NCBI RefSeq assembly: GCF_020564625.1
Contig: NZ_JAJBZT010000008.1
Coordinates: 62,001 to 126,000, forward strand
Source: Leeia speluncae
Lineage (GTDB): Bacteria > Pseudomonadota > Gammaproteobacteria > Burkholderiales > Leeiaceae
Direction of reading: 5' to 3'
DNA: 64,000 nt
Shown: positions 53,386-62,300 of the stretch, piece after piece
How the letters are laid out: the number at the start of each line of letters is the position of its first letter
How positions within the stretch are numbered: position 1 is the stretch's first letter
Notes under the pieces: model-generated
What the model was told of the DNA's origin: nothing
The model's input: the letters and a program-made list of their open reading frames with translations, nothing else
Databases searched by the model: none
Translations under genes and position numbers: made by a program

Positions 53386-54276
53386 TTATGCAGAGTGGAT
53401 GCTTTGTGTCTCACAAAGCATCCAGATTTCCTGAATTAGATCATTTAAAGTTTCTTTCTTTCCATACATCCTAATTTCTACTTTAGTACTCCAGTCTTTA
53501 TTAGTGATGAGCTCTAATTTATTTTGCTCTATTTCATCTTCTGCACAACTGACAGGCAACCATCCGATGCCATGACCTTCTTTAATCATCGCCTTGATTG
53601 ATTGGCTCATTTCGGTATCAAATGTTTTTTCAAATATATCATGTCGATTTATTTTTAATAGAATCGCTTCTTGTATCAGCCCAAGATAGGTACCATTTGA
53701 ATAAGAAAGAAGCGGTATTTTTTCATTTTGAAGAATATCTGACCCTTGTTTTTTAAAAGGAGCAAACAACTCTTCTTTTAGTACAATGTACTTATAATTA
53801 CTTTTGTTGATATGTATAGGCAATAAAGGATGATGATAAATTAAAAGTAAATCAGATATATCATCAGTGAGATCATTGATGCCTTCATTCGAATTAACTG
53901 CTTTCACATGCGTTTTGCTAACCCCTAGTTTTTCTTTTAGTTCATTTAAGAAGATCGGGAAATAGCTCATCGATAATGAATGCGAAACCGAAAATCGGAT
54001 GGTTGCATCGTTTGACTGATTTTCTCGGCTAAGAATAGAGCGCATCGTGTAGATAGACTCGGTCATATCCTTCGCAAACTTCAAAAAAATCTTACCTGCA
54101 TTGGTTAGCCTCACGCCCTGTTCATTTCGATGAATGAGCGTGGTCGTCAGCCATTCTTCAAGCGATTGTATGTGTCGGCTTAACGCAGGTTGAGAAATAT
54201 TTCGTGATTTAGCCGCCTTAGAAAAGCTACCACTTTCCACCAATGCCAAGAAGTCTTCTATCCATCGCACCTGCAT
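53386..54276 (-). CDS. LysR-family transcriptional regulator
   Basis: The 296-residue protein opens with a standard LysR helix-turn-helix (FLALVESGSFSKAAKSRNISQPALSRHIQSLEEWL, about residues 9-43). The effector domain covers about 90-290. It is divergent from the aspartate ammonia-lyase gene across 97 bp, so that gene is its most likely target. It could also control the flavoprotein gene that it faces. The effector is unknown. No LacI-type operator is present in this divergent region, so this end of the locus may be under separate control. Confidence 0.9.
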   Translation of the reverse strand: MQVRWIEDFLALVESGSFSKAAKSRNISQPALSRHIQSLEEWLTTTLIHRNEQGVRLTNAGKIFLKFAKDMTESIYTMRSILSRENQSNDATIRFSVSHSLSMSYFPIFLNELKEKLGVSKTHVKAVNSNEGINDLTDDISDLLLIYHHPLLPIHINKSNYKYIVLKEELFAPFKKQGSDILQNEKIPLLSYSNGTYLGLIQEAILLKINRHDIFEKTFDTEMSQSIKAMIKEGHGIGWLPVSCAEDEIEQNKLELITNKDWSTKVEIRMYGKKETLNDLIQEIWMLCETQSIHSA

Positions 54277-54373
54277 TGTTATGCACTTTCTGTAAAAATT
54301 TATTCTATTTTTGCATAGGTTTTTGGGTTTGTAATCATCTTATTTATATTGATCACTTTCTTAGGAGGTGATT

Positions 54374-55777
54374 GTGGTAAATAATTCTAGATCTGAGCAT
54401 GATTTACTTGGGTATAAAGATATCCCTAATTCAGCTTATTATGGTGTGCATACCTTAAGAGCGGTTGAAAATTTTCCAATCACGCATGTTCCTATTTCAA
54501 AATTTTCATTTTTGGTTGATAGCTTAGCATTAATCAAAAAAGCAGCTGCAAAAGCAAACCATCAGCTTGGTTTGTTAGATGAAAAAAAATGTAATGCAAT
54601 TGTATTTGCTTGTGATGAATTATTAGCGGGTAAATATCATGAGCATTTTGTTGTTGATGTCATTCAAGGTGGTGCAGGTACATCCACTAACATGAATGCC
54701 AATGAAGTGATTGCGAATATTGCCATTGAATATCTTGGTGGAAAAAGAGGTGAATATTCAATTCTTCATCCAAATGAGCATGTGAATTTAAGTCAAAGTA
54801 CAAATGATGTTTATCCAACTGCCTTAAAGATTGCTTCACACTTTGGAATTCTAGCGTTAATTAAGGCGATGACAGTCTTAAGAGATGCATTTAAAAATAA
54901 GTCGCTTGAATTCAATGACGTCATCAAAATGGGCCGTACCCAGTTGCAAGATGCCGTTCCAATGACATTGGGTCAGGAATTTTCTACCTACGCTGTTATG
55001 ATGACCGAAGACATTGATCGTTTATCAGAAGCGTTACTGCTCATTCACGAGATCAATCTTGGTGCAACAGCCATTGGTACAGGGATTAACTCTCATCCAG
55101 AATATGCGGCGACTGTTTGTCAGTATCTAAATGAATACTCTGGCGTGAACTTTAAGACCGCTGAAAATCTGGTGGAAGCAACCCAAGATTGCGGTAGTTT
55201 TGTACAAGTTTCTGGCGTGTTAAAACGAATCGCCGTAAAAATTTCAAAAATTTGTAATGATCTTCGCTTGTTATCTTCAGGGCCAAGGACTGGTTTCTTT
55301 GAAATTAACTTACCACCGATGCAGGCCGGTTCATCTATTATGCCTGGTAAAGTTAACCCGGTTATTCCTGAAGTAATGAACCAAATTGCCTATGAGGTGA
55401 TCGGCAATGACACTACCATTACCTTTGCAGCAGAAGCCGGACAATTGCAATTAAATGCATTTGAGCCTGTCATTGGGTACTCGTTATTTAAGAGTGTTAG
55501 TCACTTAAGTAATGGGTGCTTAGTGCTTGCCGAGAAGTGTGTAAATGGCATTACCGCCAATAAAGAGCATATGCGCAAGCAAGTAGAAAACTCTATCGGT
55601 TTGGTAACCGCATTAAACCCATTAATTGGCTATGAGAACTCCACCGAGGTAGCAAAAATCGCTTTGCATTCAGGCCGTAGTGTCTATGATATTGTGTTGG
55701 AGAAAGGGCTGCTTACAAAAGAGCAACTCAACCAGGCGATGCAGCCAGAGTTGTTAACTAAACCGCAAATCGGATAA
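54374..55777 (+). CDS. aspA: Aspartate ammonia-lyase
   Basis: The 467-residue protein is of the fumarase/aspartase superfamily and interconverts L-aspartate with fumarate and ammonia. The N-terminal RSEHDLLGYKDIPNSAYYGVHTLRA, the substrate loops QGGAGTSTNMNANEV and NLSQSTNDVYPTA, and the signature GSSIMPGKVNPVIPE (about residue 318 on) are complete. The GTG start at 54374 is placed 5 nt after a perfect AGGAGG; a GTG at 54368 overlaps that site. It probably releases fumarate and ammonia as the end of the catabolic locus. A closely related lyase acting on a substituted aspartate cannot be excluded. Confidence 0.92.
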   Translation: MVNNSRSEHDLLGYKDIPNSAYYGVHTLRAVENFPITHVPISKFSFLVDSLALIKKAAAKANHQLGLLDEKKCNAIVFACDELLAGKYHEHFVVDVIQGGAGTSTNMNANEVIANIAIEYLGGKRGEYSILHPNEHVNLSQSTNDVYPTALKIASHFGILALIKAMTVLRDAFKNKSLEFNDVIKMGRTQLQDAVPMTLGQEFSTYAVMMTEDIDRLSEALLLIHEINLGATAIGTGINSHPEYAATVCQYLNEYSGVNFKTAENLVEATQDCGSFVQVSGVLKRIAVKISKICNDLRLLSSGPRTGFFEINLPPMQAGSSIMPGKVNPVIPEVMNQIAYEVIGNDTTITFAAEAGQLQLNAFEPVIGYSLFKSVSHLSNGCLVLAEKCVNGITANKEHMRKQVENSIGLVTALNPLIGYENSTEVAKIALHSGRSVYDIVLEKGLLTKEQLNQAMQPELLTKPQIG

Positions 55778-55788
55778 TTATCGTTAAA

Positions 55789-55823
55789 AGCTATCCACTA
55801 CATCTAAGTGTTAGTGGATAGCT
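55789..55823. terminator. Hairpin between convergent genes
   Basis: A perfect 12-bp stem AGCTATCCACTA / TAGTGGATAGCT (55789-55800, 55812-55823) has an 11-nt loop. No long T-run follows on the plus strand, so termination efficiency is uncertain. Confidence 0.6.
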
Positions 55824-55846
55824 GCATGATTGAAATTTATTTAAAT

Positions 55847-56686
55847 TTATTCAAATTCCACTGGCTCACAAAACCCTATCTTCTCGATATAGCGTTTTAA
55901 GTTGTCTTTATCTGTATTTAATAGTTTAAAAGCTGTCTTGCTATTGCTAGCATTTTTCTTTGGTTCACCACCGGCCCAATGGTAGCTTTGCCACGTGGCT
56001 TTCCAATGGTAATTTTCTGTTTTTGTCGTTTCGTACTGTAAGCGAAGAGAACCGGTAAATTCTTCTCTGCAATGTGGCGAATGGTTGTATTCCTCTTCTG
56101 TAAAACAAGCACGTAAATCTTTCTGGCAAGAAAACGGCACATTGCTGTATGTAGGTGCTTTAGCGATGTCGTTTTTCCCTTTTATCTCGTAAAAGTCGGC
56201 AATTTCCCAATGCCCGCCACCACCAGAATATCCTTCTGACCAGCTTTGGATAAGTGCAACGCTAAAGCGATTCGGTCCAATCGGGTACAAGGCCGGAAAA
56301 ATGTATTTCCGAATGCGATCATCACTTTCAGGGAATGGAGAATCTTGCGCAATCTTGGAAAAATCCCATTTACCTTCTAAAGACCAATCTCCATTTTGGA
56401 AACTAAGCTGAAGCAGGTTTAAATCATCTGTGATGACATAAAAAGAGGTTGCTTGCGCGTTCTTGATCGTCAGTAGGTTGGGTTTTGACTTTGGCGTTTC
56501 GTTGTTTGTTGCCGTCTCACTACAATCTATCCACTTTTTACTGCATAAATACGCGTACCAATTTGCTTCTGGCCACGCTTTTTGCACTGTAGGGACAAGT
56601 ACCTTTGCGGTAGGCTTGGGCGGTGCAGCGAGAAGGGGCGTAGCTAAGTTCGCTAGTAAGACTGTGAATATCGTTTTTGAGAACAT
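55847..56686 (-). CDS. Hypothetical secreted protein
   Basis: The 279-residue protein has a signal peptide (MFSKTIFTVLLANLATPLLA, cut before APPKP). The mature part starts with LVPTVQKAWPEANWYAY. It contains four or more Cys (YLCSKKWIDC, CQKDLRAC, SPHCREEF and the C-terminal GFCEP) that could form disulfides. It has an aromatic-rich middle with GYSGGGGHWEIADFYE. I do not recognise a family. The gene is divergent from yajQ and converges on aspA. Confidence 0.7.
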   Translation of the reverse strand: MFSKTIFTVLLANLATPLLAAPPKPTAKVLVPTVQKAWPEANWYAYLCSKKWIDCSETATNNETPKSKPNLLTIKNAQATSFYVITDDLNLLQLSFQNGDWSLEGKWDFSKIAQDSPFPESDDRIRKYIFPALYPIGPNRFSVALIQSWSEGYSGGGGHWEIADFYEIKGKNDIAKAPTYSNVPFSCQKDLRACFTEEEYNHSPHCREEFTGSLRLQYETTKTENYHWKATWQSYHWAGGEPKKNASNSKTAFKLLNTDKDNLKRYIEKIGFCEPVEFE

Positions 56687-56963
56687 AGTATTTTTGATCT
56701 ATGATGAACGTATATTTTAACACTGTTTTTAGCGATGAAAGAAAGGAGGGTAACCTTGCCGTTGCATTGTATCTTCTCCTTTTGTGGCGGATCTTTTGCC
56801 AATGCTTTGGCTAATTTTCAGGTAAAAATTTGTCAGGCTGAATTTTAAAGACGCATTTCAAGTATGATTTTTGCGTTGTTCTACGCCATCTACATTCATT
56901 CCGCGCTAAAATAATGGCGTCATGCTAGCCTGAACCTAGCGAATAGAATTTTTGGAGTGTTAG

Positions 56964-57449
56964 ATGCCTTCGTTTGATATTGTTTCTGAAGTGGATTTGG
57001 TTGAAGTAAAAAACGCGCTTGATCAGTGTAATAAAGAAGTCGGCAACCGTTATGACTTTAAAGGTAGCGATGCGCGTGTCGAGCAAGCTGAAAAAGTGCT
57101 GACCATGTATGCAGATGCCGAGTTTCAGTTAGACCAAGTTAAAGATGTCCTGATTAACAAATTAGCCAAGCGCAACGTAGATGTACGTTGCCTGGAATAT
57201 GGCAAAGTAGAAAAAGTCAGTGGCAATAAAGTAAAACAAACCGTGACGGTCAAAGTGGGTGTGGAAACTGAGCTTGCGAAAAAGCTAGTTCGCATTATTA
57301 AAGATAGCAAAATCAAAGTGCAAGCTAGCATTCAGGGCGACACTGTCCGTGTGACTGGTGCAAAGCGTGACAACTTGCAAGAAGTTATTGCGTTAATGCG
57401 TAAAGAAATTACCGATTTCCCGCTGCAATACCAAAACTTCAGAGATTAA
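56964..57449 (+). CDS. yajQ: YajQ-family nucleotide-binding protein
   Basis: The 161-residue protein begins [21 protein letters not shown] and ends [12 protein letters not shown], both typical of YajQ. It contains [13 protein letters not shown] and [20 protein letters not shown]. The family has two RNP-like folds; members bind c-di-GMP in Xanthomonas and Pseudomonas and also bind nucleic acid or tRNA. TTTGGAG precedes the ATG. Only 4 bp separate it from the sigma-54 activator gene, so they are probably co-transcribed. Confidence 0.95.
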   Translation: MPSFDIVSEVDLVEVKNALDQCNKEVGNRYDFKGSDARVEQAEKVLTMYADAEFQLDQVKDVLINKLAKRNVDVRCLEYGKVEKVSGNKVKQTVTVKVGVETELAKKLVRIIKDSKIKVQASIQGDTVRVTGAKRDNLQEVIALMRKEITDFPLQYQNFRD

Positions 57450-57453
57450 TCTG

Positions 57454-58842
57454 ATGGCAAGATTACCTGTCTTGGTCGTTGAAGATGATGCCTCTTTAAG
57501 AGAGGCATTAGTCGATACGCTTGAACTTGCGGGCTTCGATACTGTAACCGCTAGTGATGGTGCCGCAGCCTTACAAGTGTTGGCAAAGACAGATGTCTGC
57601 ATGGTGGTTTCAGATGTAGCGATGCAGCCAATGGATGGTAATCAGCTTCTTCGTGAAGTGAAGATTCGTTGGCCGCATTTACCTGTGTTACTGATGACTG
57701 CGTATGGTGTCATTGAGCATGCTGTTGCGTCTATGCAGGCAGGTGCCGCCTTTTATCTGCCTAAGCCCTTTGAGCCAGAGGCGCTCATCGAACAAGTTAC
57801 ACGGTTTGCATTAAGCCGATTACCCGGTGACGACGATGCCGTCATCGCCGAGGCGGCAGAATCCAAGCAACTCTTACAACTTGCCGAGCGTGTAGCGCCA
57901 AAAGATGCGACGGTGCTCATTACTGGTGAATCAGGTACAGGGAAAGAAGTGTTGGCGAGGTTCATTCATCGCCATAGCCAACGTAGCAATAAACCTTTTG
58001 TTGCGATTAACTGCGCGGCGATTCCTGAAAACCTGTTAGAAGCCACACTGTTTGGTCATGAAAAAGGTGCCTTTACTGGTGCTAGCCAAACGCACATTGG
58101 CAAATTTGAACAAGCCCAAGGCGGGACGATTTTCTTAGATGAAATCGCCGAAATGCCCCTTGCGTTGCAATCCAAGCTACTACGGGTTCTGCAAGAGAAA
58201 GAGGTGGAGCGTGTCGGTGGGCAAAAGCCAATTTCACTGAATGTGCGCGTATTGACGGCGACTAACCGGGACTTAGCCTTATGGGTAAAAGAGGGTAAGT
58301 TTAGAGAAGATTTATTTTATCGTTTAAACGTATTCCCATTGCAAATCCCCGCGCTGCGTCAACGCAAAGCAGATATTGTGCCTTTGGCCAAAAATGCGAT
58401 TAGCCGCTATGGCGAAGGACAAACACTACATTTAACCGATTCTGCGGCGAAAGCGTTGGCGTACTATGATTGGCCGGGCAATATCCGTGAATTAGAAAAC
58501 GTGATTCAACGTGCGGTGATTTTATGCAACGGCCAGCAGATTACGCATGAAGATCTAATGATTAATGTAGATGGGCTTAACCTCTCTGACATAAGCGTAG
58601 CCAGCCAATCTGCTGAAGCTGACAGTTCGGTGAATAACACCAGTCAATTGGAAACAAGCCCTTCACCTGTTTCGACCACCGACAATATGAAAGAACTAGA
58701 AAGAAAGCATATTCTAGATACACTTTCTTCTGTTGCTGGCGTTCGTAAATTAGCGGCTGAAAAGCTTGGTATGAGTGAACGAACCTTGCGCTATAAATTG
58801 GCGCAATACCGAGAAGAGGGCTGGTTAGCGGACGATGCTTAA
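57454..58842 (+). CDS. Sigma-54-dependent response regulator (NtrC/FlrC type)
   Basis: This 462-residue protein has an N-terminal receiver domain with acidic residues VEDD and phospho-acceptor Asp54 in VVSDVAMQ. The AAA+ domain (about residues 140-375) has Walker A GESGTGKE, the sigma-54 contact loop GAFTGA, Walker B GGTIFLDEIAE and the second-region motif REDLFYRLNVFPL. A C-terminal Fis-type helix-turn-helix follows (about 415-455; KLAAEKLGMSERTLRYKL). It activates sigma-54 promoters after phosphorylation. The short receiver loop and composition resemble flagellar regulators FlrC/FleR, but no flagellar genes or cognate kinase are in the window, so the regulon is open. Confidence 0.9.
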   Translation: MARLPVLVVEDDASLREALVDTLELAGFDTVTASDGAAALQVLAKTDVCMVVSDVAMQPMDGNQLLREVKIRWPHLPVLLMTAYGVIEHAVASMQAGAAFYLPKPFEPEALIEQVTRFALSRLPGDDDAVIAEAAESKQLLQLAERVAPKDATVLITGESGTGKEVLARFIHRHSQRSNKPFVAINCAAIPENLLEATLFGHEKGAFTGASQTHIGKFEQAQGGTIFLDEIAEMPLALQSKLLRVLQEKEVERVGGQKPISLNVRVLTATNRDLALWVKEGKFREDLFYRLNVFPLQIPALRQRKADIVPLAKNAISRYGEGQTLHLTDSAAKALAYYDWPGNIRELENVIQRAVILCNGQQITHEDLMINVDGLNLSDISVASQSAEADSSVNNTSQLETSPSPVSTTDNMKELERKHILDTLSSVAGVRKLAAEKLGMSERTLRYKLAQYREEGWLADDA

Positions 58843-58886
58843 GTGCCGTTTAACTTAATGGATAATTGCTGCTTTTCCTGCATAAG

Positions 58887-58926
58887 AAACCTGATTGATG
58901 CTTCATCACACAATCAGGTTTTTTTA
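58887..58926 (+). terminator. Rho-independent terminator
   Basis: An 11-bp stem AAACCTGATTG / CAATCAGGTTT (58887-58897, 58911-58921) with a 13-nt loop is followed by a T-run. It ends the yajQ/activator transcript. Confidence 0.88.
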
Positions 58927-59024
58927 TTTTCAAATCAAAGGAAACCCTGTCCTGAAAATGGGTTTAATGCAAGTAAAGATCAAGGTATGATGGATGGTTG
59001 CATGCAATTTAATCGGGTAGCCCT

Positions 59025-59687
59025 TTGAAGCCGAAGTTACAAAAAACACTCATTTCATTATTCATTAGTAGCGCTTGCTTCATTACGCCATTTTCTAGCA
59101 TGGCCGCTGGCACGCCTGGGCAGTTTGATAGCTATTTATTAGCCTTGTCTTGGTCTCCTGACTACTGTGCTTCTCGTCCAGACGATGTGCAGCAATGCAG
59201 TAAAGGACTTGGCTTTGTCTTACATGGTCTGTGGCCGCAATACCAAAATGGCTATCCGTCTAATTGTAGTAATGAGCGTTTAGATCCGGCGGCAGAACGC
59301 CAGTATGCGGATATTTATCCAAGTAAGAAGCTTGTAAGACATGAATGGGACAAGCACGGAACATGTGCGGGTTTATCGCAAGCTAGTTACTTTACGTTGT
59401 CAGACAAATTAAAACGTTCTATCCGTATACCGAAAGAATTTGTGCGACCAAGCAGCCCATTTCGTATGACTGTTGCTGGGTTAAGTAATGCATTTGTAAA
59501 AGAAAACGCTCACTTAACGGCATCATCTATTGTCGTTTCTTGTAGTGGTGGCGGTCGCTTTTTACAAGAGGTCCGGGTGTGCTTTGATAAAGCCGGAAGT
59601 AAGGCGGTTGCTTGCTCTCCATCCTCACAAAAGCAAGCAGCAAGATCGTGTGCCCAACCAGACTTTTTAGTGCGTAATATCAAATAA
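59025..59687 (+). CDS. Secreted ribonuclease T2 (RNase I type)
   Basis: The 220-residue protein has a signal peptide (basic KPKLQK, then a hydrophobic core, cut near SSMAAG). Both active-site segments of RNase T2 are complete: CAS1 in LHGLWPQY and CAS2 in HEWDKHGTCAG. Six or more Cys allow the family disulfides. It cleaves RNA without strong base preference in the periplasm or outside the cell. A stop codon lies 12 bp upstream in frame and no ATG comes before residue 29, so the TTG at 59025 is the only start that gives a complete signal peptide. Its Shine-Dalgarno is weak (GGG). Confidence 0.9.
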   Translation: MKPKLQKTLISLFISSACFITPFSSMAAGTPGQFDSYLLALSWSPDYCASRPDDVQQCSKGLGFVLHGLWPQYQNGYPSNCSNERLDPAAERQYADIYPSKKLVRHEWDKHGTCAGLSQASYFTLSDKLKRSIRIPKEFVRPSSPFRMTVAGLSNAFVKENAHLTASSIVVSCSGGGRFLQEVRVCFDKAGSKAVACSPSSQKQAARSCAQPDFLVRNIK

Positions 59688-59700
59688 GACGAGATAAAAC

Positions 59701-60189
59701 ATGGTGTTCGATGACGATTTGGCAATCATTGCTGCGCAAGAGGCGACTTTAACGTTTACACATTTTGATGCAGATATTGCCTGGGTAATTGGGCATCAAT
59801 TAAGAGATGCGTTGCTCGCAAGAAATGCGGCGGCGGTGATTGATATTTGCCTTGGTGACCAAACGTTATTTCACATTGCGATGCCAGGTACGGCCGCAGC
59901 TAACGCCGAGTGGGCAAGAAGAAAACGCAATGTAGTTCGGCTAATGAACCAAAGCTCTTACGCAGTGGGTTTAGCACATGCCCATGCGACAGTGAGTTTT
60001 CATGAAAAAATGGGGCTTTCTTTAGCTGATTATGCCATTCATGGCGGTTCTTTCCCGATTCGGATTGGCAATAGTGGTTGCCTTGGCACCATCACGGTTT
60101 CAGGATTGCCGCAACGCGAAGATCACGCGATTGTGGTTGGGGTGCTTGCAAAGTATCTAGGCAAAACCGTACAAGAATTATCTGCTTAA
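59701..60189 (+). CDS. UPF0303/HbpS-GlcG-like protein
   Basis: The 162-residue protein fits the UPF0303 branch of the HbpS/GlcG domain. Features are the start FDDDLAIIAAQEATLTFTHFD, the AWVIGHQLRDAL helix, the WARRKRNVVRLMNQSSYAVGL segment and HGGSFPIR near the C-terminus, then ITVSGLPQREDHAIVV. HbpS binds haem and degrades it; the UPF0303 proteins have no settled function. The gene starts 13 bp after the RNase stop and ends 48 bp before uvrB. Confidence 0.82.
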   Translation: MVFDDDLAIIAAQEATLTFTHFDADIAWVIGHQLRDALLARNAAAVIDICLGDQTLFHIAMPGTAAANAEWARRKRNVVRLMNQSSYAVGLAHAHATVSFHEKMGLSLADYAIHGGSFPIRIGNSGCLGTITVSGLPQREDHAIVVGVLAKYLGKTVQELSA

Positions 60190-60237
60190 CTAATCCATTT
60201 TGAGTAGTTGAAGTTAACAAACCATTAGGCGCACTGC

Positions 60238-62253
60238 ATGTCAGAAATTAAGACTTACCCAGGTTCTCCATACCGTTTGCACCAGCCATTTCCACCGGCG
60301 GGTGATCAGCCAACGGCAATTGAAAAGCTGGTAGAAGGCGTGGAAGACGGGCTTGCCTTTCAGACACTACTGGGGGTAACTGGCTCGGGTAAAACCTATA
60401 CCATGGCCAATGTGATTGCCAGAACCGGCCGTCCTGCATTAGTCATGGCGCCAAATAAAACGTTAGCAGCGCAATTGTATGCCGAGTTCCGAGAGTTCTT
60501 CCCTGAAAATGCAGTGGAATACTTCGTTAGTTATTACGACTATTACCAGCCGGAAGCCTATGTACCAAGCCGGGATTTGTTCATTGAAAAAGATTCCTCC
60601 ATTAATGAACATATCGAGCAAATGCGTTTATCTGCCACAAAGTCTCTCTTAGAACGCCCGGATTGTATTGTGGTGGCGACAGTATCGTGTATTTACGGTA
60701 TTGGTGATAAAGCCGACTACCACAAGATGATTTTGCACGTAAAAGAAGGGGAAAAGATTGCGCAGCGTGCGGTGATAGAACGCTTGGTTTCCATGCAGTA
60801 TGAACGAAATGATTTCGAGTTTAAGCGCGGTGTCTTTCGAGTGCGTGGAGATATTATTGATGTCTTCCCGGCCGAGATGAATGATCGCGCGATTCGAATC
60901 GCGATGTTTGATGATGAAATTGAAACGCTGCAATTATTTGACCCGCTAACCGGGCATATCGAAAAGCGCGTGTCGCGTTACACCGTATTCCCTAGTAGCC
61001 ACTATGTTACCCCTCGCGATACAGTTTTACGTGCGTGTGAGGCGATTAAGGCAGAGTTAAAAGATCGTCTCGAGTTCTTTTACGCCAATGGCAAGCTAGT
61101 AGAAGCGCAGCGTTTACAGCAACGTACGCAGTTTGACTTAGAAATGCTCTACGAAATGGGATTTTGTAAAGGCATTGAGAACTACTCCAGACACTTATCT
61201 GGCCGTGATCCGGGCGACGCACCGCCAACGCTGATTGATTATCTTCCTAAAAATTCCATCATGTTCTTAGATGAGTCTCACGTGTTGGTGGGGCAAATCG
61301 GCGGGATGAGCCGAGGAGACAATGCACGTAAGCAAAACTTGGTCGAATATGGTTTCCGTCTTCCTTCCGCGCTAGATAACCGCCCGTTAACCTTCCCTGA
61401 ATACGAACGGGTAATGCGTCAAACGGTGTTTGTTTCGGCCACGCCAGCCGCTTATGAAGCAGAGCACCAAGCACAAGTTGTCGAGCAAGTGGTGCGCCCA
61501 ACCGGGTTGATTGACCCAGAGGTGGAGGTTCGCCCTGTCGTTACCCAGGTGGATGACGTACTGTCTGAAATTCATAAACGCACAGAAATCAATGAACGCG
61601 TATTAATCACCACCTTAACCAAGCGCATGGCGGAAGATTTAACCGACTACCTAAATGAGCATGGGGTGAAGGTTCGCTATTTACACAGTGATATCGATAC
61701 CGTCGAGCGCGTGGAAATTATCCGTGATTTGCGCTTAGGAGTGTTTGATGTGCTGATTGGGATTAACTTGCTCCGAGAGGGTTTGGATATTCCAGAAGTA
61801 TCACTAGTGGCTATTTTAGATGCGGATAAAGAAGGCTTCTTACGCAGTGAGCGTTCGCTCATTCAAACCATCGGCCGTGCTGCTCGTAACGTAAATGGTA
61901 AGGCGATTTTGTACGCTGATCGCATTACAGACTCGATGAAAAAAGCGATGTCAGAAACCGAGCGTCGTCGCTTAAAACAGATGCAATTTAACCTAGAGAA
62001 TGGCATTACGCCAAAATCGGTTTCTAAGCGCATTAAAGATATTATTGATGGGGTTTATGATCCGGATGCGGCCAAACTAGACGCGGCAAGTAAAAAAGAA
62101 CTAGTGGATATGGATCCGAAGAAACTAGCCAAAGAAATTAAACGGATCGAAAAAGAAATGTTGAATGCAGCGAAAAATCTAGAGTTTGAAGCAGCCGCAA
62201 AACTGCGGGATCAATTGAAAACCTTGCGTGAGCAGGTGTTTGGGGCTGAATAA
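60238..62253 (+). CDS. uvrB: UvrB, excinuclease ABC subunit B
   Basis: The 671-residue helicase-like repair protein matches UvrB in full. Walker A GVTGSGKT is at residues 46-53, the damage-probing beta-hairpin [17 protein letters not shown] is complete, and helicase motif VI lies in QTIGRAARN. The C-terminal UVR domain that contacts UvrC reads [26 protein letters not shown] in order. It verifies lesions with UvrA and hands them to UvrC. No LexA-type box of either the CTGT-N8-ACAG or the GAAC-N4-GTTC form was seen upstream, although uvrB is an SOS gene in many bacteria. Confidence 0.97.
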   Translation: MSEIKTYPGSPYRLHQPFPPAGDQPTAIEKLVEGVEDGLAFQTLLGVTGSGKTYTMANVIARTGRPALVMAPNKTLAAQLYAEFREFFPENAVEYFVSYYDYYQPEAYVPSRDLFIEKDSSINEHIEQMRLSATKSLLERPDCIVVATVSCIYGIGDKADYHKMILHVKEGEKIAQRAVIERLVSMQYERNDFEFKRGVFRVRGDIIDVFPAEMNDRAIRIAMFDDEIETLQLFDPLTGHIEKRVSRYTVFPSSHYVTPRDTVLRACEAIKAELKDRLEFFYANGKLVEAQRLQQRTQFDLEMLYEMGFCKGIENYSRHLSGRDPGDAPPTLIDYLPKNSIMFLDESHVLVGQIGGMSRGDNARKQNLVEYGFRLPSALDNRPLTFPEYERVMRQTVFVSATPAAYEAEHQAQVVEQVVRPTGLIDPEVEVRPVVTQVDDVLSEIHKRTEINERVLITTLTKRMAEDLTDYLNEHGVKVRYLHSDIDTVERVEIIRDLRLGVFDVLIGINLLREGLDIPEVSLVAILDADKEGFLRSERSLIQTIGRAARNVNGKAILYADRITDSMKKAMSETERRRLKQMQFNLENGITPKSVSKRIKDIIDGVYDPDAAKLDAASKKELVDMDPKKLAKEIKRIEKEMLNAAKNLEFEAAAKLRDQLKTLREQVFGAE

Positions 62254-62267
62254 TCTTTGCTAAGTAG

Positions 62268-62300
62268 GGCGAGATTAAAAAAGAGAAATCTCGCCTTCTT
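62268..62300. terminator. Terminator between uvrB and the diguanylate cyclase gene
   Basis: GGCGAGATT / AATCTCGCC (62268-62276, 62287-62295) with a 10-nt A-rich loop is followed by TTCTTT on the plus strand. It overlaps the stop codon of the converging minus-strand gene. Confidence 0.78.

Noticed and set aside
54277..54373. LacI-type operator before aspA
   Set aside because: A TGTAATC half-site-like string is present but there is no symmetric second half; aspA is more likely under the divergent LysR protein.
58843..59028. Open frame of 61 codons between the sigma-54 activator and RNase T2 genes
   Set aside because: It runs through a clear terminator hairpin and overlaps the RNase start; not a credible gene.
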